Shown one piece after another: positions 1 to 6,921 of a stretch of 9,879 nucleotides of DNA. The stretch lies in contig JBFXDI010000145.1 in NCBI GenBank assembly GCA_050181295.1, forward strand, positions 1 to 9,879. Direction: 5' to 3'. The notes below the pieces were generated by a model. The model ran no database searches. It had not been told where the DNA came from and saw only the letters and a program-made list of their open reading frames with translations. The stretch comes from JBFXDI01 sp050181295. Lineage in GTDB: Bacteria > Pseudomonadota > Alphaproteobacteria > Rhizobiales > Aestuariivirgaceae. The stretch's first letter is position 1, and every line of letters starts with the position of its first letter. A program made the position numbers and the translations under genes.

Positions 1-554
1 GACGACGGGAAGATGCCGTAGCAGCCGGGATTGGGCACCTCGGAGGACTGCTTGGAGTTCACGAGGTCGACGACGGTGATCGAGGTGGCGGGCGTCGAGT
101 TCTGGATGAACATCCAGTGCTGGTCATGCGAGGCCTGCATGAGGGACGTGTAGTTGAGCGCCTGGGCGCGCGTGTTCGAGATCTCGATCTCGTTCTTGAG
201 CGCGAGCGAGGAGGAATCGTAGATCTCGAGCCAGTCGGAGCGCTTGCCGCGGCTCAGCTTCTCCACATAGCTCGTCGAGACATAGAGGCGGTCGCCGCCC
301 TCCGGCACGAACATCATGCCGAGGAAGCCGGAGCCGATGGTGCCGAGCCGCTTCAGGCTCTCGGCGTCGTAGACGCGGATCTTGCCGTCGACCACGTGGG
401 TCAGGGAGAGGTCGATGGCGAAGAGCTTCTTCGTGCCGGGCGCGATGGTCTCGACCGTCATCTCCTCGGGCTTCAAGGGCTCCTGCGCGAGCGCGGCAGG
501 GGCGGTGACGGCGAGAAGGGCGAGCGAGGAAAGAGCCAGACCAGACGAGCGCAT
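1..554 (-). CDS. Amine dehydrogenase heavy (large) subunit, MauB/AauB-like, 3' end outside window
   Basis: The N-terminal 184 residues are present; the gene runs off the left edge. The family's heavy chain is roughly 380-410 residues, so about half is visible. It begins with a Sec-type signal peptide (hydrophobic residues 5-18, likely cleavage after ALA at 21-23), so the product should be periplasmic. The mature part has the repeated beta-propeller blade pattern of the methylamine/aromatic amine dehydrogenase heavy chain: VVDGKIRVYDAESLKRLGTI (54-73), a GFLGMMFVPEGGDRLYVSTS stretch (76-95), LSRGKRSDWLEIYD (100-113) and PNPGCYGIFP (175-183). These parallel MauB as I remember it. In that family the heavy chain pairs with a TTQ-bearing light chain that oxidises primary amines. 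ATG at 554 is preceded by an AGGGGG stretch 7-12 bases upstream. It lies 151 bp downstream of the aminotransferase on the same strand. Family fairly sure; substrate unknown; light chain and maturation genes would lie outside the window. Confidence 0.8.
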   Translation of the reverse strand, partial: MRSSGLALSSLALLAVTAPAALAQEPLKPEEMTVETIAPGTKKLFAIDLSLTHVVDGKIRVYDAESLKRLGTIGSGFLGMMFVPEGGDRLYVSTSYVEKLSRGKRSDWLEIYDSSSLALKNEIEISNTRAQALNYTSLMQASHDQHWMFIQNSTPATSITVVDLVNSKQSSEVPNPGCYGIFPS

Positions 555-655
555 GGCAACCCCCTTTTGATCCCGGAGAGGAGGCTTCAGGATAGGCTCG
601 GTTGGACGCCCGCGGCAACCGGGATTCGCCGATGGTCTGGAGCCGCGGATGGCGG

Positions 656-688
656 ATCCCGGACTTGGCCTTGCGGCCAATCCGGGAT
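656..688. repeat. Perfect-arm hairpin between tpa and the mauB-like gene
   Basis: ATCCCGGA (656-663) pairs with TCCGGGAT (681-688), and TTGGCC (665-670) pairs with GGCCAA (675-680) around a TTGC loop, with one unpaired C at 664. The stem totals 14 bp. It begins 17 bases after the tpa stop on the minus strand, so it could stabilise the tpa mRNA 3' end or reduce read-through into the mauB-like gene. The flanking ATGAC after the right arm resembles that of the other palindromic repeats in the window. There is no T-tract, so a classical terminator is not supported. The rest of 555-705 shows nothing else I can identify. Confidence 0.7.
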
Positions 689-705
689 GACAGAAGAGCG
701 AAAGC

Positions 706-2040
706 TCAGCGCTTCTCCTCGGAGAGGACCTTGCGCAGGATCGAGACGATCTCGTCCACGTGCGAGCGCTCGGCGATGAAGGGGGGTGCTACGATTGCCG
801 CATCGCCCGTGAACTTCACGTGCAGGCCCTCCCAGAAGAGCTTCTTCTGGACCGCCGTGCCGCGGGCGCCGGGCGCGGTCGAGGGCGCGACATCGATGCC
901 CGCGAGCAGGCCATAGCCCCGGATGTCGGTGACGATGTCGAGATCCTTCAGCGACCAGATGGCGTCGAGGAAGTAGTCCGAGAGCGCGGCCGCCTTCTCG
1001 AACAGCCTCTCACGCTCGAAGATGGCCTGGGTCGCGATGCCGGCGGCACAGGCGGCCGGATGCGCGGAATAGGTGTAGCCGTGCAGGAACTCGATGGCGT
1101 TCTCCGGCGGGGCGTTGACGATCGTGTCGTAGATCTCGTCGGAGACGGCGACCGCGCCCATGGGCTGGCAGCCGTTGGTCAGCGCCTTGGCCATGGTGAC
1201 GATGTCGGGCGTGACGCCGAAGGCCTGGGAGGCGAAGGGCTTGCCCAGCCGGCCGAAGCCGCAGATCACCTCATCGAACACCAGCAATATGCCGTGCTTG
1301 TCGCAGAGCTCGCGCAGCCGCTCCAGATAGCCCACGGGCGGCACGAGCACGCCCGTCGAGCCGGCGATCGGCTCCACGAACACGGCCGCGACGGTGGAAG
1401 CGCCGAAAGTCTGGACGATGCGCTCGAGATCGTTGGCGAGCTCGACACCTCCCCTGGTCGGCTGGCCGCGCTCGAAGCGAGCCTCCTCCTGCCAGGTGTG
1501 ACGCAGCATCACGACGTTCGGCATGACGCCCGAGAAAGTTTCACGGTTGCGGACCATCCCTGAGAGCGAGACGCCGCCGATGTTGACGCCGTGATAGGCG
1601 CGCTCGCGGGAAACGAAACGGGTGCGCTGCCCCTCTCCCCTGGCGCGATGATAGGCCATGCAGATCTTCAGCGCCGTATCGATCGATTCCGAGCCCGAGT
1701 TCACGAAGAACACATGGTTGAGCGGATCGGGAAGCAGGTTGGCGACCGTCTGGGCGAGCGCGAAGGAGGTGGGCTGGCCGAGCTGGAACGGCGCCACGTA
1801 GTCGTTGGCGAGGAGCGCTGCGTGCACGGCGTCCGCGATTTCCTTCCGGCCGTGCCCGGCGGCGACGCAGAAGAGGCCGGAGGAGCCGTCGATGATGCGG
1901 CCGCCCTTGTGGTCCCAGAGATGCAGCCCCTCGCTCTTCACCACGAGCCGCGGCGAGGCCTTGAAGTCGCGGTTGCCGGTGAACGGCATCCAGTGGGCCT
2001 CGAGGCTGTTGAGGGCGGGCGGCGTGACGGGCGCGTTCAT
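706..2040 (-). CDS. tpa: Taurine:pyruvate aminotransferase (class III, omega-amino acid:pyruvate aminotransferase family)
   Basis: A 444-residue PLP enzyme of aminotransferase class III. In this setting it most likely transfers the amino group of taurine to pyruvate, giving sulfoacetaldehyde and L-alanine in the cytoplasm. Visible motifs: HWMPFTGNRDFKASPRLVV (16-34) at the substrate-site N-terminus, NSGSES (114-119) for phosphate binding, AYHG (148-151), FDEVICGFGR (255-264) with the PLP-pyridine Asp256, and MAKALTNG (283-290) with Schiff-base Lys285. Length is normal for the family. An upstream in-frame ATG at 2106 exists, but 2040 is chosen because GAGGAG sits about 9 bases before it and the protein then starts at the usual distance from HWMPF. 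It is divergent from tauR across a 129-bp region holding a candidate TauR operator. The fold is equally like beta-alanine:pyruvate aminotransferase (BauA type), so the taurine assignment rests on the neighbours tauR, ald and xsc. Confidence 0.85.
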   Translation of the reverse strand: MNAPVTPPALNSLEAHWMPFTGNRDFKASPRLVVKSEGLHLWDHKGGRIIDGSSGLFCVAAGHGRKEIADAVHAALLANDYVAPFQLGQPTSFALAQTVANLLPDPLNHVFFVNSGSESIDTALKICMAYHRARGEGQRTRFVSRERAYHGVNIGGVSLSGMVRNRETFSGVMPNVVMLRHTWQEEARFERGQPTRGGVELANDLERIVQTFGASTVAAVFVEPIAGSTGVLVPPVGYLERLRELCDKHGILLVFDEVICGFGRLGKPFASQAFGVTPDIVTMAKALTNGCQPMGAVAVSDEIYDTIVNAPPENAIEFLHGYTYSAHPAACAAGIATQAIFERERLFEKAAALSDYFLDAIWSLKDLDIVTDIRGYGLLAGIDVAPSTAPGARGTAVQKKLFWEGLHVKFTGDAAIVAPPFIAERSHVDEIVSILRKVLSEEKR

Positions 2041-2107
2041 GGCAGGGGCTCCTCGGGGCTCGATTTTTCCCGCGATGCGGGCACTTTCGGCGAGCCTACG
2101 GAGCAAT

Positions 2108-2128
2108 CTGGTCCTATACTAGGTCCAG
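2108..2128. promoter_or_regulatory. Candidate TauR operator in the tpa/tauR divergent region
   Basis: A 21-bp inverted repeat: CTGGTCCTA, spacer TAC, TAGGTCCAG. The arms match at 8 of 9 positions. The right arm read on the minus strand is CTGGACCTA, close to the CTGGACYTAA element that I recall being described for TauR of Rhodobacter. The same 9-3-9 architecture recurs upstream of ald. The hexamer TATACT (2115-2120), which would make a good -10 for rightward transcription, lies inside the element, so occupancy could repress tauR while activating leftward tpa transcription. The promoter role is inferred; the repeat itself is directly seen. Confidence 0.7.
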
Positions 2129-2169
2129 CGGCGGGCGTTCATACGGGCCAGGGAGGCCGAGACGGCGCC

Positions 2170-3639
2170 ATGAGAGACTGGCTGGTCCATATCAAGCGGC
2201 ACGAGAATGCCAGCCTGCAGGCGCAGATCCGCGAGGCGCTGGTGGCGGCGATCCTGGACGGGCAACTCGACCGCGAGGAGCCCATCCCCTCCACCCGTAA
2301 GATGGCGAAGCTGCTCGGCGTTTCCCGCAACACCGTGGTGCTCGCCTTCCAGAGCCTGCTCGACGACGGCTATCTGACGGCGCGGGAGCGCTCCGGCTAT
2401 TTCGTGGCCGACAAGGCGTTCGCGACCCGCACGCCGCCGGCGGCGCCCCGCCCGGCGAAGGAGCCCCTCTCCACGCCCGACTGGACCGGCCGGCTCCGCA
2501 AGCGCCCCGGCCGGCAGGAGAACATCTCCAAGCCGCTCGACTGGCAGTCCTATCCCTACCCGTTCATCTACGGGCAGGTGGACCACAACCTTTTTCCCCT
2601 CGCGGAGTGGCGCGACTGCGCGCGCCAGGCGCTCGGCAAGAAGTGGCTCGGCGCCTGGACCAACGACACCTGGGCGCATGACGATCCGCTGCTGGTCGAG
2701 CAGATCCGCCGCCGCATCCTGCCCCGGCGCGGCATCATGGCGAGCCACGAGCAGGTGCTGGTGACGCTCGGGGCGCAGAACGCGCTCTACCTGCTTGCGA
2801 GCCTCCTGGTCGATGCCCGCACACGCGTCGCCATGGAGGAGCCGGGCTTCACCGACATGCGCAACATCCTCCTCTTGCGCACCGAGCACGTGTCGCTCGC
2901 GCCTGTGGACGACAAGGGCCTGTCGCTCGCCCAGATGAGCGACGATCCGGACCTCGTCTTCGTCACGCCGAGCCACCAGTTCCCGACTACCGTCACCATG
3001 CCGCTGGAGCGGCGGCTGCAGTTGCTGAAGCGCGCGGCGGAGCGCAACTTCGTCATCATCGAGGACGACTACGAGTTCGAGACGAACTACGTGAACGAGC
3101 CCTGCCCGGCCTTGAAGTCGCTCGACGACGACGAGCGCGTGATCTATGTGGGCTCGCTGTCAAAGACGCTTTTCCCGGGGCTTAGGCTCGGCTTCATGGT
3201 GGGGCCGAAGGAACTCATCTCGGAGGCCCGCGCGCTCAGGCGGCTGATGGTGCGGCATGCGCCCAACAACAACCAGAGGACGGCCGCCCTCTTCCTCGCG
3301 CTGGGGCACCACGACACGCTGATCCGGCGGCTGCACCGGGCCTACCGGGCGCGCTGGGAGATCATGGCGGGGGCGCTCGGAGAATATCTGCCGGATTCGA
3401 CACGCATCCCGACCTTCGGCGGCACGAGCTTCTGGGTCACCGGCCCCCAGGCGCTGGATAGCGAAGTTTTAAGCGACACGGCCAAGGCCAAGGGCATCCT
3501 GATCGAGCCGGGCCGCATCCATTTCGGCGTGCCGGCGCGGCCCCGCAACACCTTCCGCCTCGCCTTCTCCTCGATCGAGGAGAACCGCATCGAGGCCGGC
3601 GTGAAGCTCCTCGCCGAGACAATCCACGCCAGCGCCTGA
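2170..3639 (+). CDS. tauR: MocR/GntR-family PLP-dependent taurine regulator TauR
   Basis: A 489-residue MocR-type transcription factor. The N-terminal GntR winged helix (about 13-80) includes EPIPSTRKMAKLLGVSRNTV (37-56) and ERSGYFV (73-79). A Pro/Arg-rich linker (about 85-130) joins it to a fold-type I aminotransferase-like domain. In that domain IIEDDYEFE (296-304) carries the cofactor Asp and Tyr, and SLSKTLFPGLRLGF (329-342) carries the putative PLP Lys332. MocR regulators sense an amino compound by reaction with PLP; taurine is the expected effector because of the divergent tpa and downstream ald/xsc. The reading frame is open far upstream, but ATG 2170 is chosen because the wHTH domain begins there and GGGAGG lies at 2151-2156. 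That spacing of 13 bases is long, so initiation may be weak. As I recall, R. capsulatus TauR activates tpa. Specificity is inferred from context. Confidence 0.88.
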   Translation: MRDWLVHIKRHENASLQAQIREALVAAILDGQLDREEPIPSTRKMAKLLGVSRNTVVLAFQSLLDDGYLTARERSGYFVADKAFATRTPPAAPRPAKEPLSTPDWTGRLRKRPGRQENISKPLDWQSYPYPFIYGQVDHNLFPLAEWRDCARQALGKKWLGAWTNDTWAHDDPLLVEQIRRRILPRRGIMASHEQVLVTLGAQNALYLLASLLVDARTRVAMEEPGFTDMRNILLLRTEHVSLAPVDDKGLSLAQMSDDPDLVFVTPSHQFPTTVTMPLERRLQLLKRAAERNFVIIEDDYEFETNYVNEPCPALKSLDDDERVIYVGSLSKTLFPGLRLGFMVGPKELISEARALRRLMVRHAPNNNQRTAALFLALGHHDTLIRRLHRAYRARWEIMAGALGEYLPDSTRIPTFGGTSFWVTGPQALDSEVLSDTAKAKGILIEPGRIHFGVPARPRNTFRLAFSSIEENRIEAGVKLLAETIHASA

Positions 3640-3681
3640 GTGACGGAGAAGCGCGCCTGCCAGCGTTGAACCGGCACGATC

Positions 3682-3714
3682 AAAAGGATTGCCGGGTCAA
3701 GCCCGGCAATGACG
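3682..3714 (+). repeat. REP-type palindromic repeat, copy 1 (after tauR)
   Basis: A palindrome with arms ATTGCCGGG (3688-3696) and CCCGGCAAT (3702-3710) around a TCAAG loop, preceded by AAAAGG and followed by GACG. It lies 42 bp after the tauR stop and is identical over about 30 bp to copies at 6798 and 6867. As a hairpin it could protect or terminate tauR mRNA, but there is no T-tract. It sits directly before the earliest possible start of the transporter gene (3719). The rest of 3640-3681 shows nothing recognisable. Confidence 0.85.
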
Positions 3715-3817
3715 GCAGATGATAGATGTGCGCACCACCTCCGCGGCTGGGGCAACGCCTTCAACTACCGTCAATCCCACGATTGCCGAACGCGCGGCGC
3801 AATGGCATGGATCGGCC

Positions 3818-4765
3818 ATGGCCTCGATCGGGGAAGCAAGCAGCACGGCGCGAGGGGACAACCGCCTCTTCGCCATCGCCAGCATCGTGGCTGGCGTCGG
3901 CCTCTCCTCCGGCATGGACGCCACGAACAAGTGGCTGAGCGGCGATTACCCCTTCCACCAGCTTCTCGTCATGCGGGCCGCCGTGGCGCTGCCCATCCTC
4001 TTTGGCGTCCTGCTGGTGCGCCGGCTCCCCGCGCGCCTGCCCATCTCGATCTGGCCGCTGGTGCTCACGCGCGGGCTCATACTCGCCTCAGGCTATGTCG
4101 CCTTCACGCTCTCGATCGCGGCGATGCCGATGGCCAACAGCGTCGCCATCTACTTCACCATGCCGCTGATCGTGGCCGCCCTTGCCGGACCGATGCTGGG
4201 CGAGCGGGTGCCGGGATACCGGTGGCTTGCCATCATACTGGGCTTCGCCGGCGTCATGGTCATGGTGCGGCCGGGCAGCGGCGTGTTCGAGCCCGCGGCA
4301 CTCATCGCCCTCTATGCCGCGCTGGCCTACGGCACCGGTCAGCTCTTCACGCGCCGGATCGGGCTCCGGGCCGAGCCGTCGGCGCTCGCCTTCCACCAGA
4401 ACACGATCTACCTCGCCGTCGGCCTGGCGCTCGGCCTCGTCTTCGGATGGGGCGGGCTCACCAGCGACATCCACCCGAGCATCGCCTTCCTGACGCGCGG
4501 GTGGGTGACGCCGACGGGCTCCGACCTCTGCCTCATGATCGGCGTGGGCTTCCTCTCGGCGGTCGCCATGCTTCTCTTCACGCAGGCCTACCGCTCGGCC
4601 GAAGCCAACCTGGTGGCGCCCTTCGAGTACACGGCGATGTTCTGGGCCGTGCTGTTCGGCCTCGTCGTCTTCGGCGACGTTCCGGGGCTCTCCACCATCC
4701 TGGGCGGGGGCCTCGTCATCTTCGCCGGCTTCTACATGCTCCTGAACGACCGGCGGCGGCGATAG
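3818..4765 (+). CDS. EamA/DMT-superfamily transporter, 10 TM segments
   Basis: An integral inner-membrane protein of the drug/metabolite transporter (EamA) type, 315 residues from this start. Ten hydrophobic segments can be read in order, from LFAIASIVAGVGLSSGMDA at the start through TM3-4 (GYVAFTLSIAAM and ANSVAIYFTMPLIVAALAG) to the final LGGGLVIFAGFYMLL. The two EamA halves show the usual TLSIAAMPMANSVAIYFTMP and AYRSAEANLVAPFEYTAMFW stretches preceding TM4 and TM9. Substrate is not predictable. Its position between tauR and ald suggests movement of a pathway compound, for example export of acetate, alanine or a sulfonate, but this is inference. The frame is open back to ATG 3719, giving 348 residues. 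I prefer 3818 because the extra 33 residues are Ala/Thr-rich, abut repeat copy 1 and lack a ribosome binding site. Neither start has a good Shine-Dalgarno sequence. Confidence 0.82.
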   Translation: MASIGEASSTARGDNRLFAIASIVAGVGLSSGMDATNKWLSGDYPFHQLLVMRAAVALPILFGVLLVRRLPARLPISIWPLVLTRGLILASGYVAFTLSIAAMPMANSVAIYFTMPLIVAALAGPMLGERVPGYRWLAIILGFAGVMVMVRPGSGVFEPAALIALYAALAYGTGQLFTRRIGLRAEPSALAFHQNTIYLAVGLALGLVFGWGGLTSDIHPSIAFLTRGWVTPTGSDLCLMIGVGFLSAVAMLLFTQAYRSAEANLVAPFEYTAMFWAVLFGLVVFGDVPGLSTILGGGLVIFAGFYMLLNDRRRR

Positions 4766-4833
4766 AGGTTCAGCGCTCCTGCTAGGCACTCCACGGGGCC
4801 GGTGCTAAGACTGGCACGGGCCTTCGAGGGGTT

Positions 4834-4854
4834 CTGGACCTACAGTAAGACCAA
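4834..4854 (+). promoter_or_regulatory. Candidate TauR operator upstream of ald
   Basis: CTGGACCTA (4834-4842), spacer CAG, then TAAGACCAA (4846-4854). The arms match at 6 of 9 positions, and the whole has the same 9-3-9 geometry as the element between tpa and tauR, with 16 of 21 positions identical to it. It ends 58 bases before the ald start, inside the 147-bp gap after the transporter gene. It is the natural place for TauR to switch on ald and the genes behind it. Binding is inferred from the match and the position. Confidence 0.65.
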
Positions 4855-4886
4855 CCACCCCGCTAAGGACGAGTGCAACCAGGGAC

Positions 4887-4903
4887 GGGGCGTCGGGCGC
4901 CCC
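4887..4903 (+). promoter_or_regulatory. Leader hairpin just before the ald start
   Basis: GGGGCG (4887-4892) pairs with CGCCCC (4898-4903) around a TCGGG loop, ending 6-9 bases before the ald start codons. The only purine-rich Shine-Dalgarno-like sequence, AGGGACGGGG (4881-4890), overlaps the left arm and is 20 or more bases from the ATG. The hairpin could either bring that sequence nearer the start or mask it. The role is speculative; the pairing is directly seen. Confidence 0.4.
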
Positions 4904-4912
4904 GATGCAATG

Positions 4913-6031
<1,119 letters not shown>

Positions 6032-6042
6032 GAGGAAACATC

Positions 6043-6324
6043 ATGGCGAAACCGGCAAAAGCCACGAAGCTCCTCGAGAACGACCGCGTGATCGTGATGG
6101 AGTACCGCTTCGAGGACGGCGCCTCGACCGGATGGCACCGGCACGGGCACGACTACGTGGTCGTGCCCCTCATGGACGGGAGACTGAAGCTCGTCACGAA
6201 GGACGGCGAGAACTTCGCCGACATGAAGAAGGGCGTGCCCTATTTCCGCAACGAGGGCGTGGAGCACGACGTGATCAACGCCAGCGGCGGGGAATATGCC
6301 TTCATCGAGGTGGAGCTGAAGTGA
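6043..6324 (+). CDS. Small cupin protein, BauB-like
   Basis: A 93-residue single-domain cupin. Cupin motif 1 is visible as GWHRHGHDYVVVPLMDG (30-46) with candidate metal ligands His32, His34 and His36. Motif 2 is FRNEGVEHDVIN (68-79) with His75. No signal peptide or membrane segment, so cytoplasmic. The sequence strongly resembles the small cupin called BauB in the Pseudomonas beta-alanine catabolic locus, as I remember it; the biochemical role of that protein is not established to my knowledge. GAGAGGAAA before ATG 6043 is a good ribosome binding site. The start is 11 bases after the ald stop, so it should be cotranslated with ald. It might handle a reactive intermediate such as sulfoacetaldehyde or act as a metal-binding accessory, but that is a guess. 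Confidence 0.85.
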   Translation: MAKPAKATKLLENDRVIVMEYRFEDGASTGWHRHGHDYVVVPLMDGRLKLVTKDGENFADMKKGVPYFRNEGVEHDVINASGGEYAFIEVELK

Positions 6325-6356
6325 GGGGGCCGACGCAGCGCAACGGACTGGCGGTG

Positions 6357-6389
6357 AAAGGATTGCCGGGTCAGGCCCGGCGATGACGG
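6357..6389 (+). repeat. REP-type palindromic repeat, copy 2
   Basis: AAAGG followed by arms ATTGCCGGG (6362-6370) and CCCGGCGAT (6376-6384) around TCAGG, then GACGG. One arm position is a G/T wobble. It starts 32 bases after the cupin stop and faces copy 3, forming with it a 32-bp inverted repeat with two mismatches. Confidence 0.85.
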
Positions 6390-6452
6390 ATTGGGTGAGG
6401 GCGTTCAAGGATCGGGCGAAGTTTGCGAGAACGCGCGATCGTATCTTTTCCA

Positions 6453-6484
6453 CGTCATGGCCGGGCCTGACCCGGCCATCCTTT
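6453..6484 (-). repeat. REP-type palindromic repeat, copy 3 (reverse orientation)
   Basis: Read on the minus strand it is AAAGG, arm ATGGCCGGG, loop TCAGG, arm CCCGGCCAT, GACG; on the plus strand the core is 6457-6479. The arms are perfectly complementary. It shares the TCAGG loop with copy 2, in contrast to the TCAAG loop of copies 1, 4 and 5, so copies 2 and 3 form a distinct subtype. It ends 14 bases before the GIY-YIG start codon. The 63 bases between copies 2 and 3 show nothing else. Confidence 0.85.
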
Positions 6485-6498
6485 GAGGGAGGCTGGAG

Positions 6499-6789
6499 AT
6501 GCGCGGAGGGTGGGCCTACTTCATGACCAACCGGCCGCAAGGAATTTTGTACCTTGGAGTGACAGCCGACCTTGCAAAGCGCGCATGGCAGCATCGGATG
6601 GGAACGGGCAGCAGTTTCACCAACCGTTACGGCCTGACGCGGCTCGCCTGGTACGAAAGACATGAAGAGATCGAAAGCGCGATCCAGAGGGAGACCAGCA
6701 TCAAGCGCTGGCCGCGGAACTGGAAGATCACGCTGATCGAGGAGATGAACCCGGATTGGCGGGACCTTTATGAGGACCTCAATCGCTAG
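6499..6789 (+). CDS. Small GIY-YIG domain protein (COG2827-type putative endonuclease)
   Basis: A 96-residue protein that is essentially one GIY-YIG domain. GGWAYFMTN (3-11) stands at the GIY strand, with YF in place of the usual IY. ILYLGVTADLAKRAWQH (16-32) holds the YIG strand (YLG), the catalytic-type Arg28 and His32. ERHEEIESAIQRETSIKRWPR (53-73) carries the conserved Glu64 in RETSIK. Such single-domain members are related to the N-terminal nuclease of UvrC. No signal peptide. AGGGAGG at about 6485-6492 precedes ATG 6499, a good ribosome binding site. The gene sits inside the ald-xsc operon but has no evident metabolic link to it, and it is flanked on both sides by pairs of palindromic repeats. 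It is more likely a passenger or part of a repeat-associated cassette. Family assignment is confident; activity and role are not. Confidence 0.85.
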   Translation: MRGGWAYFMTNRPQGILYLGVTADLAKRAWQHRMGTGSSFTNRYGLTRLAWYERHEEIESAIQRETSIKRWPRNWKITLIEEMNPDWRDLYEDLNR

Positions 6790-6791
6790 GG

Positions 6792-6824
6792 AAGAGGATT
6801 GCCGGGTCAAGCCCGGCAATGACG
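6792..6824 (+). repeat. REP-type palindromic repeat, copy 4
   Basis: Arms ATTGCCGGG (6798-6806) and CCCGGCAAT (6812-6820) around TCAAG, followed by GACGA. It begins a few bases after the GIY-YIG stop and is identical to copy 5 over about 31 bp in direct orientation, 69 bp apart. Confidence 0.88.
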
Positions 6825-6860
6825 AACAATGGGCCGGCTATCGCCAGGGGTGGGACGGCT

Positions 6861-6893
6861 AAAAGGATTGCCGGGTCAAGCCCGGCAATGACG
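6861..6893 (+). repeat. REP-type palindromic repeat, copy 5
   Basis: AAAAGG, arms ATTGCCGGG (6867-6875) and CCCGGCAAT (6881-6889) around TCAAG, then GACGA. It ends 28 bases before the xsc start. The hairpin directly upstream of the xsc ribosome binding site could act as a processing or stability element in a polycistronic mRNA. No TauR-type box is visible in 6790-6921. Confidence 0.88.
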
Positions 6894-6921
6894 ATAGAAG
6901 GGTATTAAGGAGACACGATCG

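Noticed and set aside
124..618. Open frame on the minus strand overlapping the mauB-like gene
   Set aside because: It is in a different frame from the signal peptide and beta-propeller sequence that match MauB, and its translation is Arg/Ala/His-rich as expected for a GC-rich shadow frame.
637..645. CTGGAGCCG as a TauR half-site upstream of the mauB-like gene
   Set aside because: There is no matching second arm at the 3-bp spacing, and the half-site itself matches poorly beyond CTGGA.
3688..3710. Rho-independent terminator for tauR
   Set aside because: The hairpin is perfect, but no T-tract follows and the same sequence recurs in other contexts, so it is listed as a repeat.
4794..4814. Possible second, degenerate TauR site before ald (right arm TAAGACTGG)
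   Set aside because: The left arm matches at only 5 of 9 positions and symmetry is poor; too weak to list as a site.
6357..6893. CRISPR array from the repeated palindromes
   Set aside because: The spacing is irregular, the orientations are mixed, a protein gene lies between them, and there are no spacer-sized uniform gaps or cas genes.
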